DNA from: Phascolarctobacterium sp.
GTDB taxonomy: Bacteria > Bacillota > Negativicutes > Acidaminococcales > Acidaminococcaceae
Length of the DNA stretch: 5,262 nt
Direction of reading: 5' to 3'
Assembly (NCBI GenBank): GCA_004558595.1
Contig: SFCN01000088.1
Location: 1 to 5,262, forward strand
This document shows positions 1 to 5,242 of the stretch, in pieces (position 1 is the first letter of the stretch; each line of letters begins with the position of its first letter). A program made the position numbers and the translations under genes. The notes beneath the pieces were generated by a model. The model was not told where the DNA came from, ran no database searches, and was given only the letters and a program-made list of their open reading frames with translations.

Positions 1-465
1 GTGGGCTATGACAAGCTGCCGGAGGTGTATCTTTTCTATATATCTGAAAAGGACATCTGGTGTAATGGGCATACTGTTTATCATGTGCAGCAGTCATTAA
101 GCTTCGGGGGGAAGCAGATTCCATATGAGAATGGTTTACATACTATTTATGTCAACGCAGAGATTGACGATGGTTCGAATATCGCCAAGCTGATGCAATA
201 TCTAAAAACCGCTAAGGCTGGAGATACTAGCCAAGGAGCATTGTCAGATTATGTAAATTACCTGAAGTCCCCTAAAGGAGGTCGAGAAGTCATGGGTGAG
301 TTTGAAAAATATTTTAGAGAAGAAGGCCGCAAGGCTGGTGTAGAAGAAGGTCGTTTAAACAGTATCAAAGCATTGATGCAAAATACGAAGATCAGTGCTC
401 AAGAGGCCATGAGAATGCTGAGCATTCCTCCCGAAGAGCAACAAAAGTTGCTGCCCCTGCTGTAA
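1..465 (+). CDS. Rpn-type PD-(D/E)XK nuclease/transposase-like protein, C-terminal part (5' end outside window)
   Basis: The 154 visible residues match the C-terminal half of the Rpn/PD-(D/E)XK transposase-like family (the family of E. coli RpnA, recombination-promoting nucleases). The signature is 'LPEVYLFYISEKDIW' near residues 6-20, followed by 'YHV' and an 'HTIYVNAEI' strand near residues 47-55. The tail is also typical: a charged helix with 'EEGRKAGVEEGR' (about 107-118), then a short helical region ending in 'PPEEQQKLLPLL'. The PD-(D/E)XK catalytic residues of this family lie upstream of this segment and are not in view, so activity cannot be judged. The GTG at base 1 is the window edge and is probably an internal valine rather than the start, because family members begin well before the LPE motif. 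These genes are often multicopy and scattered, and they mark variable regions. A strong terminator follows the stop. Family assignment is by remembered motif resemblance. Confidence 0.8.
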   Translation: MGYDKLPEVYLFYISEKDIWCNGHTVYHVQQSLSFGGKQIPYENGLHTIYVNAEIDDGSNIAKLMQYLKTAKAGDTSQGALSDYVNYLKSPKGGREVMGEFEKYFREEGRKAGVEEGRLNSIKALMQNTKISAQEAMRMLSIPPEEQQKLLPLL

Positions 466-502
466 CATAGTTTTTTGTAAAAATATGATATTGTAAATTT
501 TT

Positions 503-568
503 AACGCCCCAGTGTGGAGATGTGATTGTGTAATCACTTCTCGCTACGCTGGGGCGTTTTGTTGTTTT
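503..568 (+). terminator. Long rho-independent terminator hairpin after the Rpn-type gene
   Basis: A perfect 10-bp outer stem pairs AACGCCCCAG (503-512) with CTGGGGCGTT (549-558). It continues inward through wobble pairs and a 2-nt bulge to GAGA/TCTC (517-520 with 539-542). The hairpin is capped by GTGATT/AATCAC (522-527 with 532-537) with a GTGT loop. The T-rich run TTTTGTTGTTTT follows at 557-568. The position, 38 nt after the Rpn-type stop, fits termination of that gene. The hairpin is unusually long for a terminator. Confidence 0.85.
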
Positions 569-598
569 AGTTAAATAACCAATTTTACGAAGAAAGGC

Positions 599-627
599 TT
601 GCGTGGGCAGGCCTTTTCTTCTATAAT
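599..627 (+). promoter_or_regulatory. Sigma-70/A-type promoter for the DEDDh exonuclease
   Basis: TTGCGT (599-604) and a perfect TATAAT (622-627) are separated by exactly 17 bp, giving a predicted start of transcription near 634. The -35 hexamer lies at the start of the loop of an imperfect inverted repeat: GAAGAAAGGC at 589-598 against GCCTTTTCTTC at 611-621, with one bulged T. That repeat could be an operator or a secondary terminator-like hairpin. The 5' leader would be about 25 nt. Confidence 0.65.
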
Positions 628-642
628 GGCACTATACAGAAT

Positions 643-651
643 GGAGATGAG
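643..651 (+). promoter_or_regulatory. Ribosome binding site supporting the TTG start at 659
   Basis: GGAGATGAG lies 7 nt before the TTG at 659 and would be too far (about 22 nt) from the first in-frame ATG at 674. This favours the TTG start and gives the protein its expected short N-terminus before the first exonuclease motif. Confidence 0.75.
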
Positions 652-658
652 TTAAAAA

Positions 659-1249
659 TTGAAAAACTATCTTATGGTTGATTTTGAGTTTACCAATTAT
701 AATAGACCTGTTGGAAGGCCTAGTGCATATTTTTCTGAAATCATTGAGATTGGTGCTGTTCTTTTAGATGGTGATAGCTTTAGAGAGCTTGCAAGATACC
801 AAAGCTTCGTAAAGCCAAGATTTTTTCCTAAACAGGCTAAGGATTCAATGGATTTTTGCATGATCACTGAAAAGGACATGAAAAAGGCTGCTGAATTTCC
901 GGATATGGTTCAAAAGATGGCCGAGATGTATAAAGCAGGCGAAACATATTTTGTTGCCTGGGGTGATAGCGACTACAAAGTACTTGATACTGCCTGCAAA
1001 AGATATAAAATTGATAATCCTATAAAGTATGAGGACTATCTTGATCTAGCGGAAGCCTACAAGCTGATGAAGGGCGATAATTACACCACTGGCCTTAAGG
1101 CAGCTACTGAGGAGCAGCAGGTAGATACTGCAGGACTATGGCATACCGCCTTTGATGATGCTAATAACACAGGCAAGCTTTTGCAAAAACTGGTAGATAA
1201 TGGATGGGCTCCTGAAAGCTACTTTGCAGCAATAAAAGAAAAGAATTAG
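659..1249 (+). CDS. DEDDh-type 3'-5' exonuclease (DnaQ/RNase T-like fold, KapD-like)
   Basis: This 196-residue protein shows all motifs of a DEDDh exonuclease. Motif I is 'DFEFT' with D8 and E10. Motif II is 'WGDSDYKVL' with D105. Motif III is 'HTAFDDA' with H162 and D167. Such enzymes remove nucleotides from 3' ends of DNA or RNA using two divalent metal ions. The single-domain architecture and the 'VDFEFT' and 'WGxxD' spellings resemble proteins annotated as KapD-type (inhibitor of the KinA sporulation pathway) or ERI-1-like exonucleases, so RNA is a plausible substrate. No signal peptide or membrane segment is seen, so it should be cytoplasmic. The TTG start at 659 is chosen because of the GGAGATGAG site 7 nt upstream. 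It has its own promoter and stands apart from the Rpn-type gene. Its stop TAG shares one base with the GTG of the next ORF (TAGTG). The sequence looks more AT-rich than the genes to the right. The catalytic set is complete, so it is probably functional; the substrate is unknown. Confidence 0.88.
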   Translation: MKNYLMVDFEFTNYNRPVGRPSAYFSEIIEIGAVLLDGDSFRELARYQSFVKPRFFPKQAKDSMDFCMITEKDMKKAAEFPDMVQKMAEMYKAGETYFVAWGDSDYKVLDTACKRYKIDNPIKYEDYLDLAEAYKLMKGDNYTTGLKAATEEQQVDTAGLWHTAFDDANNTGKLLQKLVDNGWAPESYFAAIKEKN

Positions 1250-1755
1250 TGTTGCGGCGCCAAGCCGAGCTTTCTCTATGTAAAAATGGTAATACCAATA
1301 CTTTATGCGAGCAGTTTAAAAAAGGCGTTGAGGCTAAGGGGCATCATGTAGATTTGGTGCGCAAGAAGGATGCGAAGAAATTTAAGTCCGAGGCTGATTT
1401 GAACAAGAAGAATGTACGCGTAATGGTTAAACCCGGCGGCACTAACGAGAAATTTGCGCTGGCCAATCTGCCGGACTGCACCCTGCTGGTACATCAGCAA
1501 AATGCCGAGATTCCGGGCCTTATCGCTGAAGGCAAGGCCGATGTTATGATTACTGAAACCATGGAAGCACGTCGTTATACTCGTGATGAAGCTCGCTTGG
1601 CTGCTCCGCTTTTGGATGATCCCTTTACCAGAAACCAATTCGGCATTTTGATGCAAAAGGGCGACCAGGAATGGCTCAATTATGTCAACTTCTTTATGGA
1701 AGAAAAGGACATGGACGGCACGCTTGATAAGCTGGAAGACCAATATATTAAATAA
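1249..1755 (+). pseudogene. Chimeric gene remnant: flavodoxin/FMN-reductase N-terminal fragment fused in frame to PheC-type cyclohexadienyl dehydratase C-terminus
   Basis: Two unrelated families meet in one 168-codon frame. Residues 12-38, 'KNGNTNTLCEQFKKGVEAKG' followed by HHVDLVR, match the start of NADPH-dependent FMN reductase/flavodoxin-like proteins, which usually begin with a short beta strand and 'NGSPRKNGNT'. Here that strand is lost and the GSPR box reads LSLC (8-11). From about residue 39 it matches the C-terminal half of PheC, a periplasmic solute-binding-fold enzyme that converts prephenate or arogenate to phenylpyruvate or phenylalanine. The evidence is 'KPGGTNEKFALANL' (61-74), 'EGKADVMITETMEARRY' (94-110) and a helical tail to 168. 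PheC proteins are about 250-270 residues, so the signal peptide and first lobe are missing, and the usual NPGGTNE reads KPGGTNE. The flavin-binding fold is also incomplete. The GTG start overlaps the exonuclease stop and has no good ribosome binding site. I infer a deletion fusion, very likely non-functional in either original role, although the frame is intact over the PheC part. Confidence 0.72.
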
Positions 1756-1785
1756 GCTTTGTAAACTTCATATGCTCTAAAAACT

Positions 1786-1831
1786 AAAGCTAGCACTGCT
1801 GACCACGCAAGTCAGTTGTGCTAGCTTTTTT
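1786..1831. terminator. Strong terminator between convergent genes, probably bidirectional
   Basis: AAAGCTAGCAC (1786-1796) pairs perfectly with GTGCTAGCTTT (1818-1828). After a 2x2 internal loop, CTGAC (1799-1803) pairs with GTCAG (1811-1815) around a 7-nt loop. On the + strand TTTTTT follows at 1826-1831. On the - strand the sequence after the stem reads TTTAGTTTTT, so it can also stop the operon arriving from the right. It lies 30 nt after the chimeric ORF and about 88 nt beyond the DUF523 stop. Confidence 0.88.
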
Positions 1832-1918
1832 ACTTGATTTTATAGTGAACCCCTGTTTCGAGTAACGTTTCGTTACAGGAGTTAAATTTAGTATCTTTGT
1901 ACGCATGCAACGAGCAAC

Positions 1919-2398
1919 TCAAAGCAGCTTTTCCAGCAGCTCCGGCGTCAAATCATCCTCGCCATAAACCTTGATGCCGATACTTGTCAGCAGAGCTGCT
2001 GTGACTCCTTGACCAGAGATAGTCGTGCCTGAGAATGTGCCATCATAGATGGCTTTGCTGCCGCAGGAGGGGCTGCGTTGCTTTAAGATGGCTACGGTAA
2101 TACCCTTTTCCATGCACAGCTGCGCACATTTTTGCGCGCCATCAATAAAGGCAGTAGTAACATCCTGTCCCTCTTTATTAACGACTTTAGCCTTGCCATG
2201 CAGTACATCAGCTCCAGTCCCTCCTTTAATCTCAGCAGGAGGGCGGGGAGTGGGCAAACCGCCGCTTACTTCAGGACAGAATGGCAAAATCTCTTCTACC
2301 TTACCCTTAGCCAACAGCTCCAAAAGCAAGGGGCAGGGATTGCCATCACCCTTATAACGCACAGGATGATTTAATAAACACGCACTGACGAGAATCAT
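1919..2398 (-). CDS. DUF523 family protein (YbbK/TudS-like, putative Fe-S thiouracil desulfidase)
   Basis: This complete 159-residue DUF523 protein carries the family signatures in order: 'VSACLLNHPVRYKGDGN' (4-20), 'FCPEVSGGLPTPRPPAEI' (40-57) and 'LKQRSPSCG' (105-113). Cys7, Cys41 and Cys112 are the three family-wide cysteines. In the characterised member TudS they hold a [4Fe-4S] cluster that removes sulfur from thiouracil, which arises from breakdown of thiolated tRNA bases. Activity here is inferred from the family; extra cysteines (22, 91, 95) are not part of that set as I recall it. No signal peptide or membrane segment is seen. The ATG at 2398 overlaps the TGA of the upstream AlaX-type gene by 4 bases (ATGA), and GGAGAAG lies inside that gene 8 nt before the start (bases 2407-2413), so translation is probably coupled. 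It is the last gene of a two-gene operon running to the terminator at 1786-1831. Confidence 0.85.
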   Translation of the reverse strand: MILVSACLLNHPVRYKGDGNPCPLLLELLAKGKVEEILPFCPEVSGGLPTPRPPAEIKGGTGADVLHGKAKVVNKEGQDVTTAFIDGAQKCAQLCMEKGITVAILKQRSPSCGSKAIYDGTFSGTTISGQGVTAALLTSIGIKVYGEDDLTPELLEKLL

Positions 2399-3597
2399 TG
2401 TACCAGCTTCTCCACTACCGCGCCCAGCCTAGCTTCCCAGTCGGCGCAGTAGTCACTGCCACCTTGGGCACAGTCGCTCTTGCCGCCGCCGCGACCAGCG
2501 AAGGCAGCATTCAGCTCCTTCATCACTGCACGACAATCGATGCTGGTATTAGCCCCTGCTACCGCAGCGTAGCTAATGCGCTCAGGCTTAGCTGCTACTA
2601 AAAGACCCAAGGTGTTTTCGTGTGCAGTGAGCTTGGGAATGAAGGCCTTGATATCCTTGGCATCAAAGCCATCCAAGGACCAAGCGACCACCTTGACGCC
2701 GTTGGCGTCGGTGGGCGCAACGGCCATAATTTCCTCCAGCTGCTTTTCCTTCATAGCCAGCAGCTTGCTCTTTACTGCCTCTAGCTGCGTCTGCATATCC
2801 GCCTTCAGCTTTTCGATGTGCTCCGGCACCAGCTCCGGCTTGGTGGACAAAGATTGCGCTACCTTGAGCAGGGTGCTGTTCTTTTTATCCATGTCTAACA
2901 AAGCACGCCGTCCGCACAAGAATTCCACGCGACAGCCACCCTTGTGCTTTTCGTGGCGAATGACCTTGACGCTGCCAATCATGCCCGTGAAGGGAGGATG
3001 AGTACCGCAGCAGGTGCAAATATCCGCATTTTCTACGCTGACGATACGCAAAATACCGGTCAGCTTGTCGTTGAATTTACGCATTTTATCCTTCAGCTTC
3101 ACAGCCTCGGTGCTGTCTATATAATCCACGTGCACCGGGCGGTTGTCCCAAATAATCTCGTTGGTGAAAAGCTCCGCCTTGAGCAGCTCCTCCTCGGTCA
3201 GCTCCTTATCCAAATCGATAAAAACGCTGTCCTCGTTCATATGAAAGCCCACGTTATGGGCTTCAAAAAGCTTCCAGCAGGCATAGGACAGGATGTGCTC
3301 GCCCAAATGCTGCTGCATTCTGTCGAGACGCACGTTCCAGTCCAGCGCAGCCTTAACGCTGGCGCCCACTGCCAAAGCAGCCGTACATTCATGATAAATA
3401 TGCCCATCCTTTTCAGAAACATGCTCCACTAGCACGTCATTAATTTTGCCTTTATCGCTGAGCTGACCACCGCCCTCAGGAAAGAAGACTGTTTGGTCCA
3501 ACTCTACTAAAAATTTGCCGTCTTTTTCGCTGCAGGCTGTAACAACGGCCTCACACTCCTTCAGCATGGAGTTATTTTCAAAAAGCTTTACTGTCAT
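2395..3597 (-). CDS. Alanyl-tRNA editing protein, AlaX-type with C-terminal DHHA1 domain
   Basis: This 400-residue protein resembles the editing half of alanyl-tRNA synthetase without the aminoacylation domain. The N-terminal beta-barrel has 'TVFFPEGGGQLSDKG' (36-50). The editing (SAD) domain carries the zinc-site motifs 'HLGEH' (H97, H101) and 'CTCCGTH' (C196, H200), matching the HxxxH...CxxxH pattern of AlaRS/ThrRS editing sites. A charged helical, probably coiled-coil stretch spans about 255-290. The C-terminal DHHA1 region ends with 'GRGGGKSDCAQGG' (about 367-379), the counterpart of the glycine-rich motif of AlaRS. Such proteins hydrolyse Ser- or Gly-tRNA(Ala) in trans in the cytoplasm, lowering mistranslation. 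Start ATG at 3597 is supported by GAGGGGG (read on the - strand, about 3605-3611) 7-8 nt upstream. It is first in an operon with the DUF523 gene (4-base overlap) and transcribed from an extended -10 promoter near 3660. All expected metal ligands are present, so I expect it to be active; precise substrate preference cannot be read from sequence. Confidence 0.9.
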   Translation of the reverse strand: MTVKLFENNSMLKECEAVVTACSEKDGKFLVELDQTVFFPEGGGQLSDKGKINDVLVEHVSEKDGHIYHECTAALAVGASVKAALDWNVRLDRMQQHLGEHILSYACWKLFEAHNVGFHMNEDSVFIDLDKELTEEELLKAELFTNEIIWDNRPVHVDYIDSTEAVKLKDKMRKFNDKLTGILRIVSVENADICTCCGTHPPFTGMIGSVKVIRHEKHKGGCRVEFLCGRRALLDMDKKNSTLLKVAQSLSTKPELVPEHIEKLKADMQTQLEAVKSKLLAMKEKQLEEIMAVAPTDANGVKVVAWSLDGFDAKDIKAFIPKLTAHENTLGLLVAAKPERISYAAVAGANTSIDCRAVMKELNAAFAGRGGGKSDCAQGGSDYCADWEARLGAVVEKLVQ

Positions 3598-3628
3598 AAT
3601 TAGTCCCCCTCAACATCCTTAAAACCAA

Positions 3629-3643
3629 TGTATTTAGCAAAAA
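3629..3643 (+). repeat. 15-nt direct repeat, copy 1
   Basis: TGTATTTAGCAAAAA here recurs as TGTATTTTGCAAAAA at 3695-3709 (14 of 15 identical), with 66 bp between the starts. This copy lies just downstream of the predicted start of the - strand AlaX operon transcript. It may be an operator half, or chance in AT-rich DNA. Confidence 0.45.
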
Positions 3644-3655
3644 TCTACTAGTGAT

Positions 3656-3664
3656 ATTGTACCA
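3656..3664 (-). promoter_or_regulatory. Extended -10 promoter for the AlaX-DUF523 operon
   Basis: Read on the - strand these bases are TGGTACAAT, an extended -10 element (TGn followed by TACAAT). Transcription would begin near 3649, giving a leader of about 50 nt before the ATG at 3597. No good -35 is seen at the usual spacing, which is normal for an extended -10 site. The region where its -35 would sit overlaps the -10 of the opposing promoter. Confidence 0.55.
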
Positions 3665-3680
3665 CCTCTAAGTCAAAATA

Positions 3681-3689
3681 TGGTATAAT
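3681..3689 (+). promoter_or_regulatory. Extended -10 promoter for the HAD phosphatase operon
   Basis: TGGTATAAT is a perfect extended -10 element (TGn plus TATAAT). It predicts a start near 3696 and a leader of about 46 nt before the ATG at 3742. No -35 consensus is present 17 bp upstream (ACCACC at 3661-3666), and that slot overlaps the -10 of the divergent promoter. Confidence 0.65.
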
Positions 3690-3694
3690 CTTAG

Positions 3695-3709
3695 TGTATT
3701 TTGCAAAAA
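3695..3709 (+). repeat. 15-nt direct repeat, copy 2
   Basis: TGTATTTTGCAAAAA, 14 of 15 bases identical to 3629-3643. This copy covers about the first 14 bases of the predicted + strand transcript. Each copy thus lies at or just past the start site of one of the two divergent promoters. Confidence 0.45.
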
Positions 3710-3741
3710 ATTTCACTTTTACCAGAAGCGAGGACGTATAA

Positions 3742-4401
3742 ATGTATCAAAATTTACTGTTTGATTTGGATGGTACCCTGACTAATTCCGCCGAGGGCAT
3801 CACTAAATGCGTGCAGCACGCTCTGCATCTTATGGGCATTGAAGAGCCGGACTTGAAAAAGCTGGAGGTTTTTATCGGCCCGCCTTTGCGTGCCAGCTAT
3901 ATGCAATACTACGGTATGACTCAGGAGCAGGCGGAGGAGGGCATCGAGCTCTATCGCCAACGCTATACCGATATCGGTATCTGGGAAAACAAGGTTTATC
4001 CCGGCATGATGGAGCTTTTGGGACTATTAAAGCAAAAGGGCTTTCGCTTGGGCATGTGCACTGCTAAGCCAGAGGTTTTTGCCCTGCGTATCGCCGAGCA
4101 TTTTGGCTTCAATGACTTTTTAGTTGATGTCACAGGCTGCAGCTTGGATGGCAAAACCGACAATAAAGCTCTCGTAGTGGCGGAATCCCTACGCAAATGG
4201 GGTCTTACTACTCCTGAGCAAAAGTCCACAGTGGCTCTCATTGGGGACCGCCGCGAGGATGTGCTGGCAGCTCATGCCAATGGTATCGCCTGCATCGGCG
4301 TGGGCTATGGCTTCGAATCCCCCGGCGAGCTAAAGGAGGCCGGCTGTGAGCATTACGCGAAAACTATGGCCGATTTAAAGCATTTGCTTTTGGAGCAATA
4401 A
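3742..4401 (+). CDS. HAD-superfamily phosphatase, phosphoglycolate phosphatase/5'-nucleotidase-like (COG0546 type)
   Basis: This complete 219-residue haloacid dehalogenase-fold phosphatase has motif I 'FDLDGTLTNS' with nucleophile D8 and acid/base D10, motif II 'MCTAKP' with T107, a motif III lysine most likely K142 in 'GKTDNKA', and motif IV 'GDRREDV' with D169 and D173. The helical cap between about residues 16 and 85, inserted after motif I, marks subfamily I. The sequence resembles Gph and the Firmicute 5'-nucleotidase-like HADs ('FDLDGTLTDSAEGI'), so small phosphorylated metabolites such as phosphoglycolate or nucleoside monophosphates are likely substrates, in the cytoplasm. HAD specificity is hard to predict, so no gene symbol is given. 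The start is supported by GAGGA (3730-3734), 7 nt before the ATG. It is transcribed divergently from the AlaX operon from an extended -10 promoter, and the metallophosphoesterase gene starts 36 nt after its stop, probably in the same operon. Confidence 0.88.
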   Translation: MYQNLLFDLDGTLTNSAEGITKCVQHALHLMGIEEPDLKKLEVFIGPPLRASYMQYYGMTQEQAEEGIELYRQRYTDIGIWENKVYPGMMELLGLLKQKGFRLGMCTAKPEVFALRIAEHFGFNDFLVDVTGCSLDGKTDNKALVVAESLRKWGLTTPEQKSTVALIGDRREDVLAAHANGIACIGVGYGFESPGELKEAGCEHYAKTMADLKHLLLEQ

Positions 4402-4437
4402 TTTCGGCAAATATATTAGCTTGACAAAGAGGTTTTT

Positions 4438-5130
4438 ATGAATATTTATGCTATTGGCGACCTGCATTTATCCGGTGAGCCGCCTACCAAGCCCATGGAG
4501 GTTTTTGGGGAGCATTGGCTGGGACACAAGGAAAAGATTAAGGAAAATTGGTTAGCTACGGTTAAGGCTGATGATACTGTGATAATTTGCGGTGACATTA
4601 GCTGGGCCATGGGAATAAAAAATGCGGCGGAGGACCTAGCTTGGCTGGCCCGGCTGCCCGGCCGCAAGCTATTGCTCCGTGGTAATCATGATTATTGGTG
4701 GTCCAGCCTAGCCAAAATGCAGCAGCTTTATGGGGAAAATTTTGAGTTTCTCCAAAACGATTGCATTATGGCAGGTGATACTGCCATTTGCGGCACTCGG
4801 GGTTGGGTTTTGCCCTCATCGGAAAATTTTACTGCTGAGGATGAGAAAATCTATAAACGGGAGGCCATCCGCTTGGAAATGTCCCTAAAGGCAGCCGCGA
4901 AGCAAAATCCTGCTAGCATCATCGTAGCTATGCATTATCCGCCTCTTTTTGCGGCAGAAGAGCATACTCTGTTCACGGATTTGCTAGAGCGATATCAAGT
5001 ACAATACTGTGTTTATGGGCATATTCACGGTGAAAACCATGTGCTGACCTTCGAAGGCGAGCGTGCCAGCGTGAATTATAAGCTGGTAAGCTGCGATACC
5101 CAAGGCTTTGCATTGACGCGGATCTTATGA
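4438..5130 (+). CDS. Calcineurin-like metallophosphoesterase (COG1768-type phosphohydrolase)
   Basis: This complete 230-residue single-domain metallophosphoesterase shows all five blocks of the dinuclear metal site: 'GDLH' (D8, H10), 'GDISW' (D53), 'GNHDYWW' (N83, H84), 'AMHYPP' (H166) and 'GHIHG' (H195, H197). Such enzymes hydrolyse phosphomono- or diesters with Mn, Fe or Zn. The 'GDISWAM' and 'GNHDYWW' spellings are what I remember for the COG1768 predicted phosphohydrolases of Firmicutes, whose substrate is unknown. No signal peptide is seen, so it is cytoplasmic. AAAGAGG (4426-4432) lies 5 nt before the ATG. The 36-nt gap after the HAD phosphatase shows no terminator, so both are probably co-transcribed, pairing two hydrolases of phosphorylated compounds. 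No clear terminator follows its stop before the next promoter at about 5180, so some read-through into the next gene is possible. Confidence 0.9.
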   Translation: MNIYAIGDLHLSGEPPTKPMEVFGEHWLGHKEKIKENWLATVKADDTVIICGDISWAMGIKNAAEDLAWLARLPGRKLLLRGNHDYWWSSLAKMQQLYGENFEFLQNDCIMAGDTAICGTRGWVLPSSENFTAEDEKIYKREAIRLEMSLKAAAKQNPASIIVAMHYPPLFAAEEHTLFTDLLERYQVQYCVYGHIHGENHVLTFEGERASVNYKLVSCDTQGFALTRIL

Positions 5131-5179
5131 TAGTACACCGAAAGCACACAAATATACTAAAATTTTATGGGTAACGAAA

Positions 5180-5188
5180 TGATATGAT
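5180..5188 (+). promoter_or_regulatory. Extended -10 promoter for the gene at the right edge
   Basis: TGATATGAT (TGn plus TATGAT) predicts a start near 5195, about 48 nt before the ATG at 5243. No convincing -35 is present. The inverted repeat at 5190-5233 begins directly after it. Confidence 0.5.
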
Positions 5189-5189
5189 A

Positions 5190-5233
5190 CCTCTTAAGTA
5201 GACATAGCAAATATAAAAAGTCTATTTAAGGGG
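5190..5233 (+). promoter_or_regulatory. Inverted repeat/leader hairpin overlapping the ribosome binding site of the next gene
   Basis: CCTCTTAAGTAGAC (5190-5203) pairs along its whole length with GTCTATTTAAGGGG (5220-5233): 14 pairs, two of them G-U, around a 16-nt A-rich loop. The right arm covers most of the ribosome binding site AAGGGGGA (5228-5235). As RNA it could hide that site; as DNA it could be an operator overlapping the transcription start. If transcription starts near 5195 only the inner 9 pairs would be in the RNA. Confidence 0.55.
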
Positions 5234-5242
5234 GACATCATC

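Noticed and set aside
1..465. Evidence of a complete insertion sequence around the Rpn-type gene
   Set aside because: No terminal inverted repeats or target duplication can be seen, and the 5' end is outside the window.
1303..1743. 146-codon open frame on the - strand opposite the chimeric ORF
   Set aside because: No recognisable domain or ribosome binding site; it is antisense to a frame with clear family motifs.
2049..3432. Several + strand open frames (2049-2357, 2132-2374, 2398-2601, 2576-3001, 2944-3432)
   Set aside because: All lie opposite the DUF523 and AlaX-type genes, overlap one another and show low-complexity, family-less sequence.
2395..3597. Possible truncated alanyl-tRNA synthetase
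   Set aside because: No aminoacylation domain is missing by damage: the protein starts with a good ribosome binding site and has the normal length and layout of stand-alone AlaX-DHHA1 proteins.
3671..3676. TTGACT (on the - strand) as a -35 for the AlaX operon
   Set aside because: It is only 9 bp from the TACAAT -10, too close for a standard promoter; the extended -10 explanation fits better.
4421..4426. Perfect TTGACA before the metallophosphoesterase
   Set aside because: No -10-like hexamer lies at 16-18 bp; the matching position falls inside the coding sequence. The bases overlap the ribosome binding site of the gene.
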